Shown here in pieces: positions 18,418 to 28,234 of a stretch of 64,000 bases of DNA. A program made the position numbers and the translations under genes. The notes under the pieces were generated by a model that was not told the DNA's origin, searched no databases, and saw only the letters and a program-made list of their open reading frames with translations. Position 1 is the stretch's first letter; each line of letters begins with the position of its first letter. The stretch spans positions 1 through 64,000 of the forward strand of contig JABAAC010000091.1 of NCBI GenBank assembly GCA_014238965.1, read 5' to 3'. The DNA comes from Phycisphaerales bacterium. Lineage in GTDB: Bacteria > Planctomycetota > Phycisphaerae > Phycisphaerales > SM1A02.

Positions 18418-19965
18418 TCATCCGCTCCTGCGCTCGCTGCTTGCCATTGGATTCGCCCCAAGTTTTGCCGTCTTGGTCGTCTCCTCCTGCACCTGTATCG
18501 GCATGATGAGGCTAACGAGGATATTCACGATGCCAGCGGAAATGAAGGCCATTGGCAAGTTGTACACCTCAATGGGGCCGTCCCAGACCTGTTTCCACAC
18601 AATTGCCACGAGGAAACCCGTTGCAAGGCCCGCCACGCAGCCCCAGGGCGTGGCCCGTTTCCAGAACAGCGCGAGCAAGACCTGTGGGCCAAAGCCCGCT
18701 CCCAAAATGGCCCAGCCATAGGTCAGCACGTAGGTGTAGATTTGAATGTGCTCGTCCATGACGAGCGCCACGGCAACGAGGCCTACCCCCAGCACGCACA
18801 CTCGGTGGACCCACGGAGATCGGCCCACAGTGGTCCATCCCAATACGCGAGCGAGCAGGTCTGCCGCAACGGCCGATGCCCCCACGACCAATTGACTGTC
18901 CGCCGTGGATGCAATTGCCGCGAGAATCGCTGCCAAGGCGAGCCCACCAAAGACCGGCGGCAGCAGCGCCCCAGCCGCGGCAATCAAGGCATACTCGCCA
19001 TCGGGCGCTCCTTCTGCCCCAGCGGTCAGCATGGGCACGGCCCAGTCGGCGCCCGTTTCAGCGAACGCCCGTGCGATCAAGCCAACGGTAATGGCACCTG
19101 TGATGACAAAGAGCGCCCACACGATCGAAATGACCCCACCGACCACTGCGTCGCGGCGATCGCGCATGGCCATGAATCGCACCAGTATGTGCGGCTGACC
19201 GCTGTACCCAAAGCCCACGCCCAGTGCGCCGGATCCAAGCACAAAGCCAATCAACGCAGCGCCGGTGAGTGATGGCCAGAACTGCAGCAAGGCTCCGCCA
19301 TCATCGGCCGCAGCGAGTCCTGTTCGAACGAAATCCAACCCGTCGCCGGACAACAGCAACCACGCAGGCAAACACACCAGCACTGCAACCATGAGTAGCC
19401 CTTGGAGAAGATCCGTCCAGCACGCCGCGCGGAAGCCCCCGAGCACGACGTAGAACAGCACCATGCCCGCACCGATCAGGACTCCCCAGAAGTACTCCAT
19501 CCCATCGAATGCGGCGTGAAACGCTTTGCCCGCCGCAGCAAATTGGGCCGCCACGTACAGCGTCATTGCTGACAGAATGATGATGACGCCGAGCACGCGG
19601 ATGGTGGATGCCGAGGCTGGAAATCGCTTCGCCAAATAGTCCGGCACGGTGACTGCGCCCAGTTCACCCGATTGTTGCCGAAGCGGTCCAGCGAGTATGA
19701 ACCAGTTGAATGCGAACCCCAGCAGCACCGCTGGCAGAATCCAAAACGCCGACACACCCGAGGCAAAGGCCCAACCAACCAGCCCCAGCGTCACCCACCC
19801 GCTCTCTGACGATGCCGAGGCCGACAATGCCGTGACCCATGGCCCGAGTTTGCGGCCGGCGAGGAAGTACTCAGCTTCGCTATCAGCGGCCCGCCGACTT
19901 GTCCACAGGCCCACACCGATCACCAGCAGGGTATAGGTGGCAAATGCGAGGATGAATATGGTCAT
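18418..19965 (-). CDS. Sodium:solute symporter (SSS family, proline-symporter-like)
   Basis: 515 aa, 12-13 TM; SESGWVTLGLVGWAFASGVSAFWI, GYSGQPHILVRFMAMR, AAILAAIASTADSQLVVGASAVAADL motifs. Confidence 0.9.
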   Translation of the reverse strand: MTIFILAFATYTLLVIGVGLWTSRRAADSEAEYFLAGRKLGPWVTALSASASSESGWVTLGLVGWAFASGVSAFWILPAVLLGFAFNWFILAGPLRQQSGELGAVTVPDYLAKRFPASASTIRVLGVIIILSAMTLYVAAQFAAAGKAFHAAFDGMEYFWGVLIGAGMVLFYVVLGGFRAACWTDLLQGLLMVAVLVCLPAWLLLSGDGLDFVRTGLAAADDGGALLQFWPSLTGAALIGFVLGSGALGVGFGYSGQPHILVRFMAMRDRRDAVVGGVISIVWALFVITGAITVGLIARAFAETGADWAVPMLTAGAEGAPDGEYALIAAAGALLPPVFGGLALAAILAAIASTADSQLVVGASAVAADLLARVLGWTTVGRSPWVHRVCVLGVGLVAVALVMDEHIQIYTYVLTYGWAILGAGFGPQVLLALFWKRATPWGCVAGLATGFLVAIVWKQVWDGPIEVYNLPMAFISAGIVNILVSLIMPIQVQEETTKTAKLGANPMASSERRSG

Positions 19966-20078
19966 GGGCGATCCGGGTGGTCATGACCTTACCATTGCTG
20001 CGACCCGCAGCGTGAGGGCGACGTGCCCCTGCCACCTGCCGACCATAGTCCTCCTTCATATGGAAGTGGTACGAACGC

Positions 20079-20525
20079 ATGAACAACGAACGCTGGGACC
20101 TGCGATTCCTTGAATTGGCCGATCACATTGGCACTTGGTCGAAAGATCCATCTCGCGGCGTGGGCGCCATCATCGTTGCGTCGGATCGACGTGTCTGCGC
20201 GACGGGCTACAACGGATTGCCTGAGGGGATCGAAGACCGACCCGAGCGATTGGAACGTCCTGCCAAATACGACTTGATATGTCATGCCGAGGTCAATGCC
20301 ATCGTGCAATGTGCACGCCACGGCGCATCCACCGTGGGCACCACCATCTACACGACATTCTTTCCGTGTAACACCTGCACGCTGGCCATCATTCAGGCTG
20401 GTGTAAAACGGGTCGTGTCTTGGGCGCCGGGCAAAGGTGATGAGCATTGGGCAGAGAAGATTGCAACCAGCATCAACTTGCTCGATGAGGCCGGCGTTGA
20501 GTGGACGCAGGTTGCCCGCGCCTGA
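20079..20525 (+). CDS. Deoxycytidylate (dCMP)/cytidine deaminase family protein
   Basis: 148 aa; zinc motifs CHAEVNAIVQC and FPCNTCTLAIIQAGVK. Confidence 0.92.
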   Translation: MNNERWDLRFLELADHIGTWSKDPSRGVGAIIVASDRRVCATGYNGLPEGIEDRPERLERPAKYDLICHAEVNAIVQCARHGASTVGTTIYTTFFPCNTCTLAIIQAGVKRVVSWAPGKGDEHWAEKIATSINLLDEAGVEWTQVARA

Positions 20526-20595
20526 GCAGCGACCCCTCGTGCGGTCACCTGCAACTGCACCGCCTTCCCGCTGACACCCGCTAGGCTCTTTCCCC

Positions 20596-21909
20596 ATGCT
20601 CACTGAAGTCCAATTTGACGGCCTCGTCGGGCCCACCCATAACTACGCTGGGCTCTCTAGTGGCAATGTGGCCTCCACCAGCCATGCCGGAGAACCCAGC
20701 CACCCCAAGACAGCCGCCCTTCAAGGCCTCGCCAAGATGCGGCTCGTCCACGGTCTTGGCATTGAGCAAGCCTTTTTGCCACCGCTGGTACGTCCCGACA
20801 TGCCAACGCTGCGAGCGGCTGGCTTTGACGGCGACGACGCTGCGGTGCTCGCAGCGGCTGCCGCGGACAACCCCCTGCTCCTTGCCCAAGCGAGCAGCGC
20901 CTCGAGCATGTGGACCGCCAACGCCGCGACCATCACCCCATCGTGTGACACCCTTGATGGCGCAATGCACGTCACACCGGCAAACTTGATCAGCAAGCCC
21001 CACCGTGCTATCGAGCCTCCCCAGACAGCGAGGTTACTCAAGCACGCGCTGCCCTTTGCAGTGCATCACGACCCGCTTGAGGCCAACACCCTGATGGGCG
21101 ATGAAGGCGCGGCCAACCACACACGACTACACAGCGACACGGGGACCGTTCACCTGTTCGTCTACGGCATCGATCACGACAACCCCAACGCCCTGGCGCC
21201 ACGCACCTTTCCCGCCCGCCAAACCCGACTGGCCTGGGCCACCATCGCCAAGCAGCACCAACTGCCAGATGACATGGTTGTGCTTGCACAACAGAGCCCT
21301 GCCGTCATCGACGCAGGGGTCTTTCACAACGACGTTATCTGCGTGGGCAACGGCGGCCTGCTGCTCCTGCATGAGGCTGCATTCGCCGATACCGACCAAG
21401 TGCTACAGGCACTTCGCGATCGCCTCGGCAACGCGTTTACGCCGCTCATCGTTCGCAGCGACGACCTCACTGTCGATGAAGCCGTCTCGACCTACTTATT
21501 CAACAGCCAACTTCTCAATACACCCGTAAGCGGCGTGACCCTGGTCTGCCCCGCCAAAGTTGAGGATCATGCACGCGCTCGAGCTGTTGTCGATGGCTGG
21601 CTTGATGCTGGTCATATTGACACTGCGCACTACTTGGACCTGCACGAGTCCATGCACAACGGTGGTGGTCCAGCATGCCTTCGCCTGCGGGTCCCGATGA
21701 CCGAATCGCAAGTCAGCGAGATCCCCCCGGGGCTCCGCATCGACAACGCCCGGCTCGACCAACTCACTAGCTGGGTGGAGCAGTGGTATCCAGACACACT
21801 GACTCCGCTGGATCTAGGCAAAAGCGACCTGCTCCACATGAGCAATGCCGCCCTTTGGGCCCTAGGCAGGTGTATCGGCCTGCCAGATCTGTACGCATTG
21901 CCACGATAA
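20596..21909 (+). CDS. astB: N-succinylarginine dihydrolase
   Basis: 437 aa; VQFDGLVGPTHNYAGLSSGN and ESMHNGGGPACLRLRVP hallmark motifs. Confidence 0.93.
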   Translation: MLTEVQFDGLVGPTHNYAGLSSGNVASTSHAGEPSHPKTAALQGLAKMRLVHGLGIEQAFLPPLVRPDMPTLRAAGFDGDDAAVLAAAAADNPLLLAQASSASSMWTANAATITPSCDTLDGAMHVTPANLISKPHRAIEPPQTARLLKHALPFAVHHDPLEANTLMGDEGAANHTRLHSDTGTVHLFVYGIDHDNPNALAPRTFPARQTRLAWATIAKQHQLPDDMVVLAQQSPAVIDAGVFHNDVICVGNGGLLLLHEAAFADTDQVLQALRDRLGNAFTPLIVRSDDLTVDEAVSTYLFNSQLLNTPVSGVTLVCPAKVEDHARARAVVDGWLDAGHIDTAHYLDLHESMHNGGGPACLRLRVPMTESQVSEIPPGLRIDNARLDQLTSWVEQWYPDTLTPLDLGKSDLLHMSNAALWALGRCIGLPDLYALPR

Positions 21910-22010
21910 GTCTGCATTTGGGCGAATGATCGACCGATGCTGAGGCATAGTCTCTCCTGACAACTCCTTGTCTGCGTTGGGGGGAAAAACCCATTGTTGA
22001 AGGCAACCAC

Positions 22011-22181
22011 ATGACACAAGACACCCTCATTGTTGAACTCTGGGATGGCCGCCTAGCGACATGGGCCGGCCGACACACGGGCGGCTGTCTGTACATCAAA
22101 GTGCTCGGCGATCGCTACCGAATCTGGATGCCCCGCAGCATGGTGGTCCGTGCTGGACGCATGCATGCGAAAGCCGCGTAG
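22011..22181 (+). CDS. Small hypothetical protein (56 aa)
   Basis: Manual translation: MTQDTLIVELWDGRLATWAGRHTGGCLYIKVLGDRYRIWMPRSMVVRAGRMHAKAA; fills the astB-methyltransferase gap with purine-rich upstream sequence. Below the ORF-track cutoff. Confidence 0.5.
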   Translation: MTQDTLIVELWDGRLATWAGRHTGGCLYIKVLGDRYRIWMPRSMVVRAGRMHAKAA

Positions 22182-22246
22182 AAGGCAACGAGTACGTACC
22201 ATGCCGCCCTGCACGTGCCATTGGGACTCCCCGTGCACCGCAAGCC

Positions 22247-23002
22247 ATGACAAACACCCCCGCATCCAATCTCAAAACTCGCGTCTATCCCGAAAATGCA
22301 TTCGGTGGATTTACGCGTTGCGATACGACTATTGCATTTTACGGACGACTCAATGCCATCGTCCAAGACGATCATCGGGTGCTCGATGTAGGCTGCGGCC
22401 GCGGTGCCTACTTTGAAGTCAACGCTGATTCGCCATGGCGCATTGGCCTACGCAATTTCAAGGGCAAGGCTCGTGAAGTGGTTGGCATCGATGTAGATAG
22501 CGCCGGCGAACGCAACACATCCCTCGATGAATTCCGACAAATTAAAGACGTAGATCATTGGCCCGTTGAAGACGCGAGCTTCGACGTCGTGTTCAGCGAC
22601 TTCGTCTTGGAACATGTCGATAATCCTGCTGCGTTCTTAGCTGAGGCAAATCGCGTGCTTAGGCCCGGCGGCCTTCTTGCGCTACGAACGCCCAACCGTT
22701 GGTCATACGTCAGCCTCGCAGCGACGGTGATTCCAAATCGCATGCATGGCAAAGTTACCGGCGCTGTGCAAGATGGTCGCGAGGACGAAGACGTCTTCCC
22801 CGTTCGCTACCGCTGCAACAGCCGTGGAGCCATGCGACGAGCCCTGCATCGAGCGGGATTCGATGCCGCAGTCTGGGCCATTGAGGGCGAGCCAGCCTAC
22901 ATGGCGTTCTCGGCGATTGTGTATCGACTGGGCGCCTTCGTACACCGGCTACTGCCCGGGCCCTTCAAGACCACGCTGCTGGCCTTCGCTCGCAAGCGAT
23001 AG
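22247..23002 (+). CDS. SAM-dependent class I methyltransferase
   Basis: VLDVGCGRGAYF motif I, DASFDVVFSDFVLEHVDN, NRVLRPGGLLALRTPNR. Confidence 0.9.
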   Translation: MTNTPASNLKTRVYPENAFGGFTRCDTTIAFYGRLNAIVQDDHRVLDVGCGRGAYFEVNADSPWRIGLRNFKGKAREVVGIDVDSAGERNTSLDEFRQIKDVDHWPVEDASFDVVFSDFVLEHVDNPAAFLAEANRVLRPGGLLALRTPNRWSYVSLAATVIPNRMHGKVTGAVQDGREDEDVFPVRYRCNSRGAMRRALHRAGFDAAVWAIEGEPAYMAFSAIVYRLGAFVHRLLPGPFKTTLLAFARKR

Positions 23003-23086
23003 CCGGTGATGCGCTCTTGAAAGTTGGGCAGGGATGGCCTTGGCGTTGGCCGTACACTGGGCAACCCTACATCGAGGAATTACCCC

Positions 23087-26000
23087 ATGCCCCGTCGCTT
23101 CATTTGGATCGCCGCCCTAGCGGCGCTCATGACCAACCCCATAAGTCTTGCCGGCGTAGATGAACCTGCCCCACGGCCAAATGGGCCCTTTCAGCGTGCT
23201 CATCGCTGCCATGCTCTCACTGGCGCTGATGTGCTCATTCGACCTGGCGAACGAGTTAACAATGCAACGATCATCATCCGCGATGGCATCATCGAAGCCA
23301 TTGGCCCTGATGTGATCATTCCCCCAGACGCGCGCTTGTGGCCCTGTGACGACCTCGTCATCCACGCTGGGTTCATTGAGCCGGCAAAGATGGTCGACGT
23401 CGAGCATGACGCAGCCGCTGGCACGCATTGGAATGCGACGATCCACCCCGAACTCAATCTTGCCCAATCGCTCGACACGCAGCTTTCAAATGCTGATGCC
23501 AAAGCACTTCGGGAATCGGGCTACTGCGTTGTCGCCATGCACCCAGGCACCGGCATTCTCCGTGGCACAGGCACCGTCACCACAACTGATGAAACTGCGC
23601 GTGATCGCCGACAGTACGACGCCGTGCTTCCTCACAGTGCTGGCTTTGACCGTGGCGGCTGGGGCGGCGAGGGCCCGGGTTCACTGATGGGTGCCATCGC
23701 ACTTGCAAGGCAAGTCTTGATGGATGCGCGCTGGCATGCTGCCGCGACTGCTGCTGCAAAACGAAATGCTCTTGAGGCGCCGGCTCGTCGAAATGATCTC
23801 GTCTCGCTGCTGAATGCCTCACTGGGCGAACATCCGATGCTGTTTGAAATCGACGATGTCAAAGACGCGATGCGTGTTGGTGCATTGGCCGATGAACTCG
23901 GTCTCGATGTGTGGATCCTTGGATCAGGCACGGAATATCGCGACATTGAGGGCATTCGCTCACTGAACGCGCCGGTTATTACACCATTGAACTTCCCCGA
24001 TCGACCAAAGCTCGACACGATCGACGCAGCCCAGCGCACGGGGCTGCGCACCATGCAAGCGTGGGAACAAGCGCCGACCAACCTGCGACGATTACGAGAC
24101 GCTGGGATCGCACCCCTTGTCACCACCCGCGGCTTGAGCAAGCCCGACAAAGTGCACGCGGCGATGCGACAGGCTGTACAAGCGGGGTTAACCAACGATG
24201 AGGCCCTCGCTGCAGTAACCACAGAACCTGCGGCACTGCTGGGTATCGGCGATCGTTGCGGCACGATTGAACCGGGCCGTGGAGCTCACCTCGTTGTTCG
24301 TACCGGCGAACCGTTTGCCAAGAACTCGACCATCCAAAGCGTTTGGGTCTCGGGCCGACGCACATCGCTCAAAGAAGATCCCCTAGCGACGATGCAAGGT
24401 AGTGGCATTCTGCTCATCGGCGGGCACCCAGTTGATGCCACTGTAGACACGACGAAAAAGTCCCTCTCACTCACACTCGCCGACGATACGAAAGTCAAAG
24501 CCAAGGCATTTGAAATGACCGGCCACCGCGTAAGCGCCGCCATCGACGGTCGCGTGCTCGGACAGGAACAATGGATTCGCCTTGCTGGCGTCATTCGCGA
24601 TAACACCTTGATCGGCCGTGCAGTATTGCCCGACGGAACGACTCTGCCATTGCACCTGTCATTGCTCGAGGATGTTGAGACGCCAGATGAACTAGACGCT
24701 CCAACTGTTGCAGAGGTAAGTGCCGCAGACGTTGATCCGGTTGCTGGTGTGTGGGAGGGTTCATTAGAGATCCCCAGCGCCGAATTCTCGCCACCATTCA
24801 TGCTCACCCTTGAACGTGACGGAACCATGGTTTCGGGCTCGCTCGAGGTCATGAACTCGGTCATGCCAATCGAGCCCACCCCCTGGAATGCAGATGACAA
24901 CACACTGCACTTCGTCCAGACGATGGGCCGTGGCGGGGAGATGACCTTTGACGCCGTGATCGATGGCAACTCGATGACCGGTAGCGCACAAGGACCAATG
25001 GGCGAAGTGCAACTCTCGGCATCTCGCGCTGGCGATGAGCGAGCAGCTGCCGCGACACAAGAAGAAGGCGATACAAAGGACGATGTCCGATTCACTGAAA
25101 TTCCCCAAGAGGTTCCATTTCCACTTGGCGCACGTGGCCGCATCGCACCCATTGAAGCGCAAAACGTTCGCATTGAACATGCAACGCTTTGGACATGTGC
25201 CGCCCATGGCTTGATTGAAGATGGCTGCCTCATCGTTCGTGATGGAAAATTGTCCTACGTTGGACCAACCAACGCTGCTCCTAGGCGAGACGATGAACAC
25301 GTGATCGATGCCACTGGCATGCATATTTCGCCGGGATTGATCGACTGTCACAGCCACACAGGCATCAGTGGTGGAGTGAACGAATTCAGCACGGCCTGCA
25401 CAGCACAGGTCGGCATCGGCGACGTCATCGCTGGCGATGACATGAATTGGTACCGCCAACTTGCAGGCGGTCTCACCGCAGCAAACCAACTGCACGGATC
25501 GGCGAACCCAATCGGTGGACGCAACTCAGTAGTCAAGCTTCGCTGGGGCCAACCGGCTCGAGCGTTCCCAGTACACAACGCACCGCCTGGCATCAAATTT
25601 GCACTCGGCGAGAACGTCAAACGATCTAGTGGCCGATACCCCGACACCCGGATGGGTGTTGAGTCATTCATTCGCGATCGTTTCGCTGCGGCGAATCACT
25701 ATACAGAATCATGGAATCGGTGGAACGCCTTGAGCGACGAACAGCAACTCGCCGAGATTCCGCCGCGGTGGGACGCGCGACTTGAGACACTTGCTGAAAT
25801 CATTGCCGGCGATCGGCTGATTCACTGCCACTCGTATCGTCAAGATGAAATTCTTGCGCTGCTGCGGACCTGTGAGGACTATGGCATTCGCATCGGTACG
25901 CTGCAGCACATCCTTGAGGGCTACAAAGTCGCCGACGCAATTGCAGACCATGGTGCAGGCGCGAGTTCATTCAGCGACTGGTGGGCGTACAAGGTCGAGG

Positions 26001-26548
26001 TCATGGATGCCATCCCATGGAACGGGTCAATTATGCATGATGTTGGCGTGGTGGTCTCGTTCAACTCGGACGACAGCGAACTCGCAACGCGGATGAATGA
26101 CGAAGCAGCCAAGGCCGTGCGATACGGTGGCGTTGCGCCCATGGAAGCCCTGAAGTTCGTCTGCTTGAACCCTGCCAAGCAACTTGGCATCGATCACCAA
26201 ACCGGCTCTCTGGAAGCGGGCAAAGATGCCGACTTTGCAATGTGGAGCCATGCCCCTCTCAATACGTATGCAAGATGCGAGCAAACTTGGATTGACGGCA
26301 TGCCGTACTTCACTCGCTCTGATGATGCTGCCATGGCACAACGCGACAGTGATGACCGCAGACGGCTGGTTGAGTTGATTTTGTCGCAGAGCCTCGGAGA
26401 ACCACCAGACCTTCCCGAAGCGAAACCAGACGAGACGGTTCCAGCATCGACGTACGCAGCCAATCCGTATGCCCAACTGGACGATCACCGCGGATGCTGC
26501 GGCATACCTGCTGACGACCATGACCACGAACACGGGGAGACACATTGA
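23087..26548 (+). CDS. Secreted tandem amidohydrolase-family protein (two amidohydrolase-like domains with an intervening beta domain)
   Basis: About 1153 aa; second domain keeps GLIDCHSHTG (HxH) and FNSDDSEL; first domain has HAGFIEPAKMVDVEH; His/Asp-rich tail HRGCCGIPADDHDHEHGETH. Confidence 0.88.
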   Translation: MPRRFIWIAALAALMTNPISLAGVDEPAPRPNGPFQRAHRCHALTGADVLIRPGERVNNATIIIRDGIIEAIGPDVIIPPDARLWPCDDLVIHAGFIEPAKMVDVEHDAAAGTHWNATIHPELNLAQSLDTQLSNADAKALRESGYCVVAMHPGTGILRGTGTVTTTDETARDRRQYDAVLPHSAGFDRGGWGGEGPGSLMGAIALARQVLMDARWHAAATAAAKRNALEAPARRNDLVSLLNASLGEHPMLFEIDDVKDAMRVGALADELGLDVWILGSGTEYRDIEGIRSLNAPVITPLNFPDRPKLDTIDAAQRTGLRTMQAWEQAPTNLRRLRDAGIAPLVTTRGLSKPDKVHAAMRQAVQAGLTNDEALAAVTTEPAALLGIGDRCGTIEPGRGAHLVVRTGEPFAKNSTIQSVWVSGRRTSLKEDPLATMQGSGILLIGGHPVDATVDTTKKSLSLTLADDTKVKAKAFEMTGHRVSAAIDGRVLGQEQWIRLAGVIRDNTLIGRAVLPDGTTLPLHLSLLEDVETPDELDAPTVAEVSAADVDPVAGVWEGSLEIPSAEFSPPFMLTLERDGTMVSGSLEVMNSVMPIEPTPWNADDNTLHFVQTMGRGGEMTFDAVIDGNSMTGSAQGPMGEVQLSASRAGDERAAAATQEEGDTKDDVRFTEIPQEVPFPLGARGRIAPIEAQNVRIEHATLWTCAAHGLIEDGCLIVRDGKLSYVGPTNAAPRRDDEHVIDATGMHISPGLIDCHSHTGISGGVNEFSTACTAQVGIGDVIAGDDMNWYRQLAGGLTAANQLHGSANPIGGRNSVVKLRWGQPARAFPVHNAPPGIKFALGENVKRSSGRYPDTRMGVESFIRDRFAAANHYTESWNRWNALSDEQQLAEIPPRWDARLETLAEIIAGDRLIHCHSYRQDEILALLRTCEDYGIRIGTLQHILEGYKVADAIADHGAGASSFSDWWAYKVEVMDAIPWNGSIMHDVGVVVSFNSDDSELATRMNDEAAKAVRYGGVAPMEALKFVCLNPAKQLGIDHQTGSLEAGKDADFAMWSHAPLNTYARCEQTWIDGMPYFTRSDDAAMAQRDSDDRRRLVELILSQSLGEPPDLPEAKPDETVPASTYAANPYAQLDDHRGCCGIPADDHDHEHGETH

Positions 26549-27879
26549 TGCAATACATCACTCACCACACCATGCTTGGCGTTCTCCTTGCAGCCACATG
26601 CACAGCAACTGCCACGGCCCAGTCGCGGCAAATACCTGGCGCGGAACAATCTCGCCCCATCTTGTTTACTGGCGGCGTGATTCATCCTGTCACCGGACCA
26701 GTACTAGAGCAAGGCTGGATGCTGGTTGAAGATGGCCAAATTACTTCACTGGGCAATGGTGCGACGCCTCGTGCCGTACGGACCGCCATCATCGACCTCA
26801 AGGGCCAACATGTGTACCCGGGACTGATCGCTGCAGACTCACTGCTTGGACTCACGGAAACCGGCGACATTGATGTAACACATGACTACAACGAACAGGG
26901 CTCTTACACCCCTGAGGCGCGAGCCGTAGTTGCCATCAATCCTGACAGCGACATCATTCCCGTTACTCGCGCCTCGGGCATTCTCACCGCGATGGTCGTG
27001 CCAAGCGGCGGACGATTGCCGGGCAAAGCAGCACTGATTCGCCTCGATGGCTGGACGTGGGAAGACCTTGCCATCAAACCCGATGCAGGACTCGTCATTG
27101 AGTGGCCCGGCACAGATCGAAGTGGATGGGGCAGACGTGGCGGCGGTGGTAGCGGCGGCAGCGATAGCGGCGCCAATAAGAACATCCGTGAAATTGACAC
27201 CTTCCTCAACGAAGCCAACGCTTGGCTCACTGCTCGCCAAGCCGACCCATCTTTGCCCATCGACAGCCGGTACGCCGCCATGGCCCCGGCATTACGCGGC
27301 GAACAACCCGTCTTCCTGAAAGCGTCAACGGCGGGACAGATTTCAACCGCTGTGGCCTGGGCGAAAGCACGTGGCCTCAAGCCCGTCATCATTGGCGGGG
27401 AAGAGGCCGATCGTGTTGCGAATATTCTGGTTGAAGCGGATGTGCCAGTGATCGTTCGCGGAACGCATCGGTATCCGGTCGCGCGGCACGAAGCAGTCGA
27501 TGAACCTCATGCACTGCCCGCGCGGCTGCGAGACCTTGGCGTGCAATTCTGCATTGCCCCACGTGATCGACCAGCGCACATGCGAAATCTTGCGCACCAT
27601 GCTGCAACAGCCGTCGCCAATGGACTTACGCCTGATGAGGGCTTACGCAGTGTCACCATCGACGCCGCAAACATCATTGGCGTGGGTGATCGCCTCGGTT
27701 CACTTGAACCGGGCAAGGCTGCCACCTTCATCGTGACCACCGGAGACCCGCTTCAAATCACGACGCACATTGAGCGAGCGTGGATCGATGGCCGCGAAGT
27801 CGAACTGGACAGCCGCCAAAGCGAACTTCGCGACAAGTACCGCGAAAAATACCGCCGACAAGGGCGCATTGCTTCGTAA
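26548..27879 (+). CDS. Amidohydrolase-family secreted protein, apparently lacking the HxH metal site
   Basis: TGATG overlap with the upstream gene; AHase composite fold motifs (GVIHPVTGPVLEQGWMLVEDGQI; DRLGSLEPGKAATFIVTTGDPL) but HVYPGLIAADSLLG in place of HxH. Confidence 0.83.
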   Translation: MQYITHHTMLGVLLAATCTATATAQSRQIPGAEQSRPILFTGGVIHPVTGPVLEQGWMLVEDGQITSLGNGATPRAVRTAIIDLKGQHVYPGLIAADSLLGLTETGDIDVTHDYNEQGSYTPEARAVVAINPDSDIIPVTRASGILTAMVVPSGGRLPGKAALIRLDGWTWEDLAIKPDAGLVIEWPGTDRSGWGRRGGGGSGGSDSGANKNIREIDTFLNEANAWLTARQADPSLPIDSRYAAMAPALRGEQPVFLKASTAGQISTAVAWAKARGLKPVIIGGEEADRVANILVEADVPVIVRGTHRYPVARHEAVDEPHALPARLRDLGVQFCIAPRDRPAHMRNLAHHAATAVANGLTPDEGLRSVTIDAANIIGVGDRLGSLEPGKAATFIVTTGDPLQITTHIERAWIDGREVELDSRQSELRDKYREKYRRQGRIAS

Positions 27880-27971
27880 CTAATCCGTGGCAGACATTCG
27901 TCTCCCAAGACTCGCCAGATTGGGAGGGGCGATTGTCTCTGAAACCACTCCCTTACCTGCTACCCTACTTG

Positions 27972-28195
27972 CAGGAATGAGGTTCCACGTTGCAACTGAC
28001 GTCAGTTGCAACGTAGGCGAAGAAGGGAAGTGCGGTACATCGAACACACGTTCGAATAGTCCGCCGCGGTTACGCCGCCGTACAGCCCCGCTTGCGGGTA
28101 TCGCAAGCGCAACTCGATCAATGTCACTGCTGCATTATGTGAGCGGGAAGACGACCGAGCCACGGGCTACAGCCGGAAGACCTGCCCATTCCCTG
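27972..28195 (+). ncRNA. Cobalamin (B12) riboswitch
   Basis: Block-by-block match to the E. coli btuB-type leader: P1 pairing caggaatg/cattccctg; P2 arm with 12-bp stem (27987-28014); GGGAAGTGCGGT (28025-); GCGGTTACGCCGCCGTACAG (E. coli GCTGACGCGCAGCGGTAAGG); CACTGCTGCATTATGTGAGCGGGAAGACG (E. coli CACTGCCATTCGGTGGGAAGTC); B12 box AGCCGGAAGACCTGCC (28171-28186). E. coli sequence from memory. Confidence 0.93.
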
Positions 28196-28234
28196 TTCGC
28201 GTGCGCTGCGATTTCGGCGTGCGGGAGATTTGCC

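Noticed and set aside
18037-19272. 411-aa plus-strand ORF
   Set aside because: Antisense to the FHA-sigma and SSS genes, with low-complexity composition typical of shadow ORFs in GC-rich DNA.
24286-25495. Overlapping 315-aa and 243-aa minus-strand ORFs
   Set aside because: Antisense to the amidohydrolase; no recognisable motifs, Ser/Arg-rich shadow translation.
27902-27926. CTCCCAA...TTGGGAG 7-bp stem after the second amidohydrolase gene as terminator
   Set aside because: Short stem, 11-nt loop and no T-run; too weak to call.
28089-28109. CGCTTGCG-GGTAT-CGCAAGCG hairpin as a standalone terminator
   Set aside because: Lies inside the riboswitch variable arm region and has no U-tract.
27887-28234. 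Track ORF N-terminal extension (27887..28804) as coding
   Set aside because: This stretch is the cobalamin riboswitch plus leader; the true start is ATG 28235 with GGGAG RBS and signal peptide.
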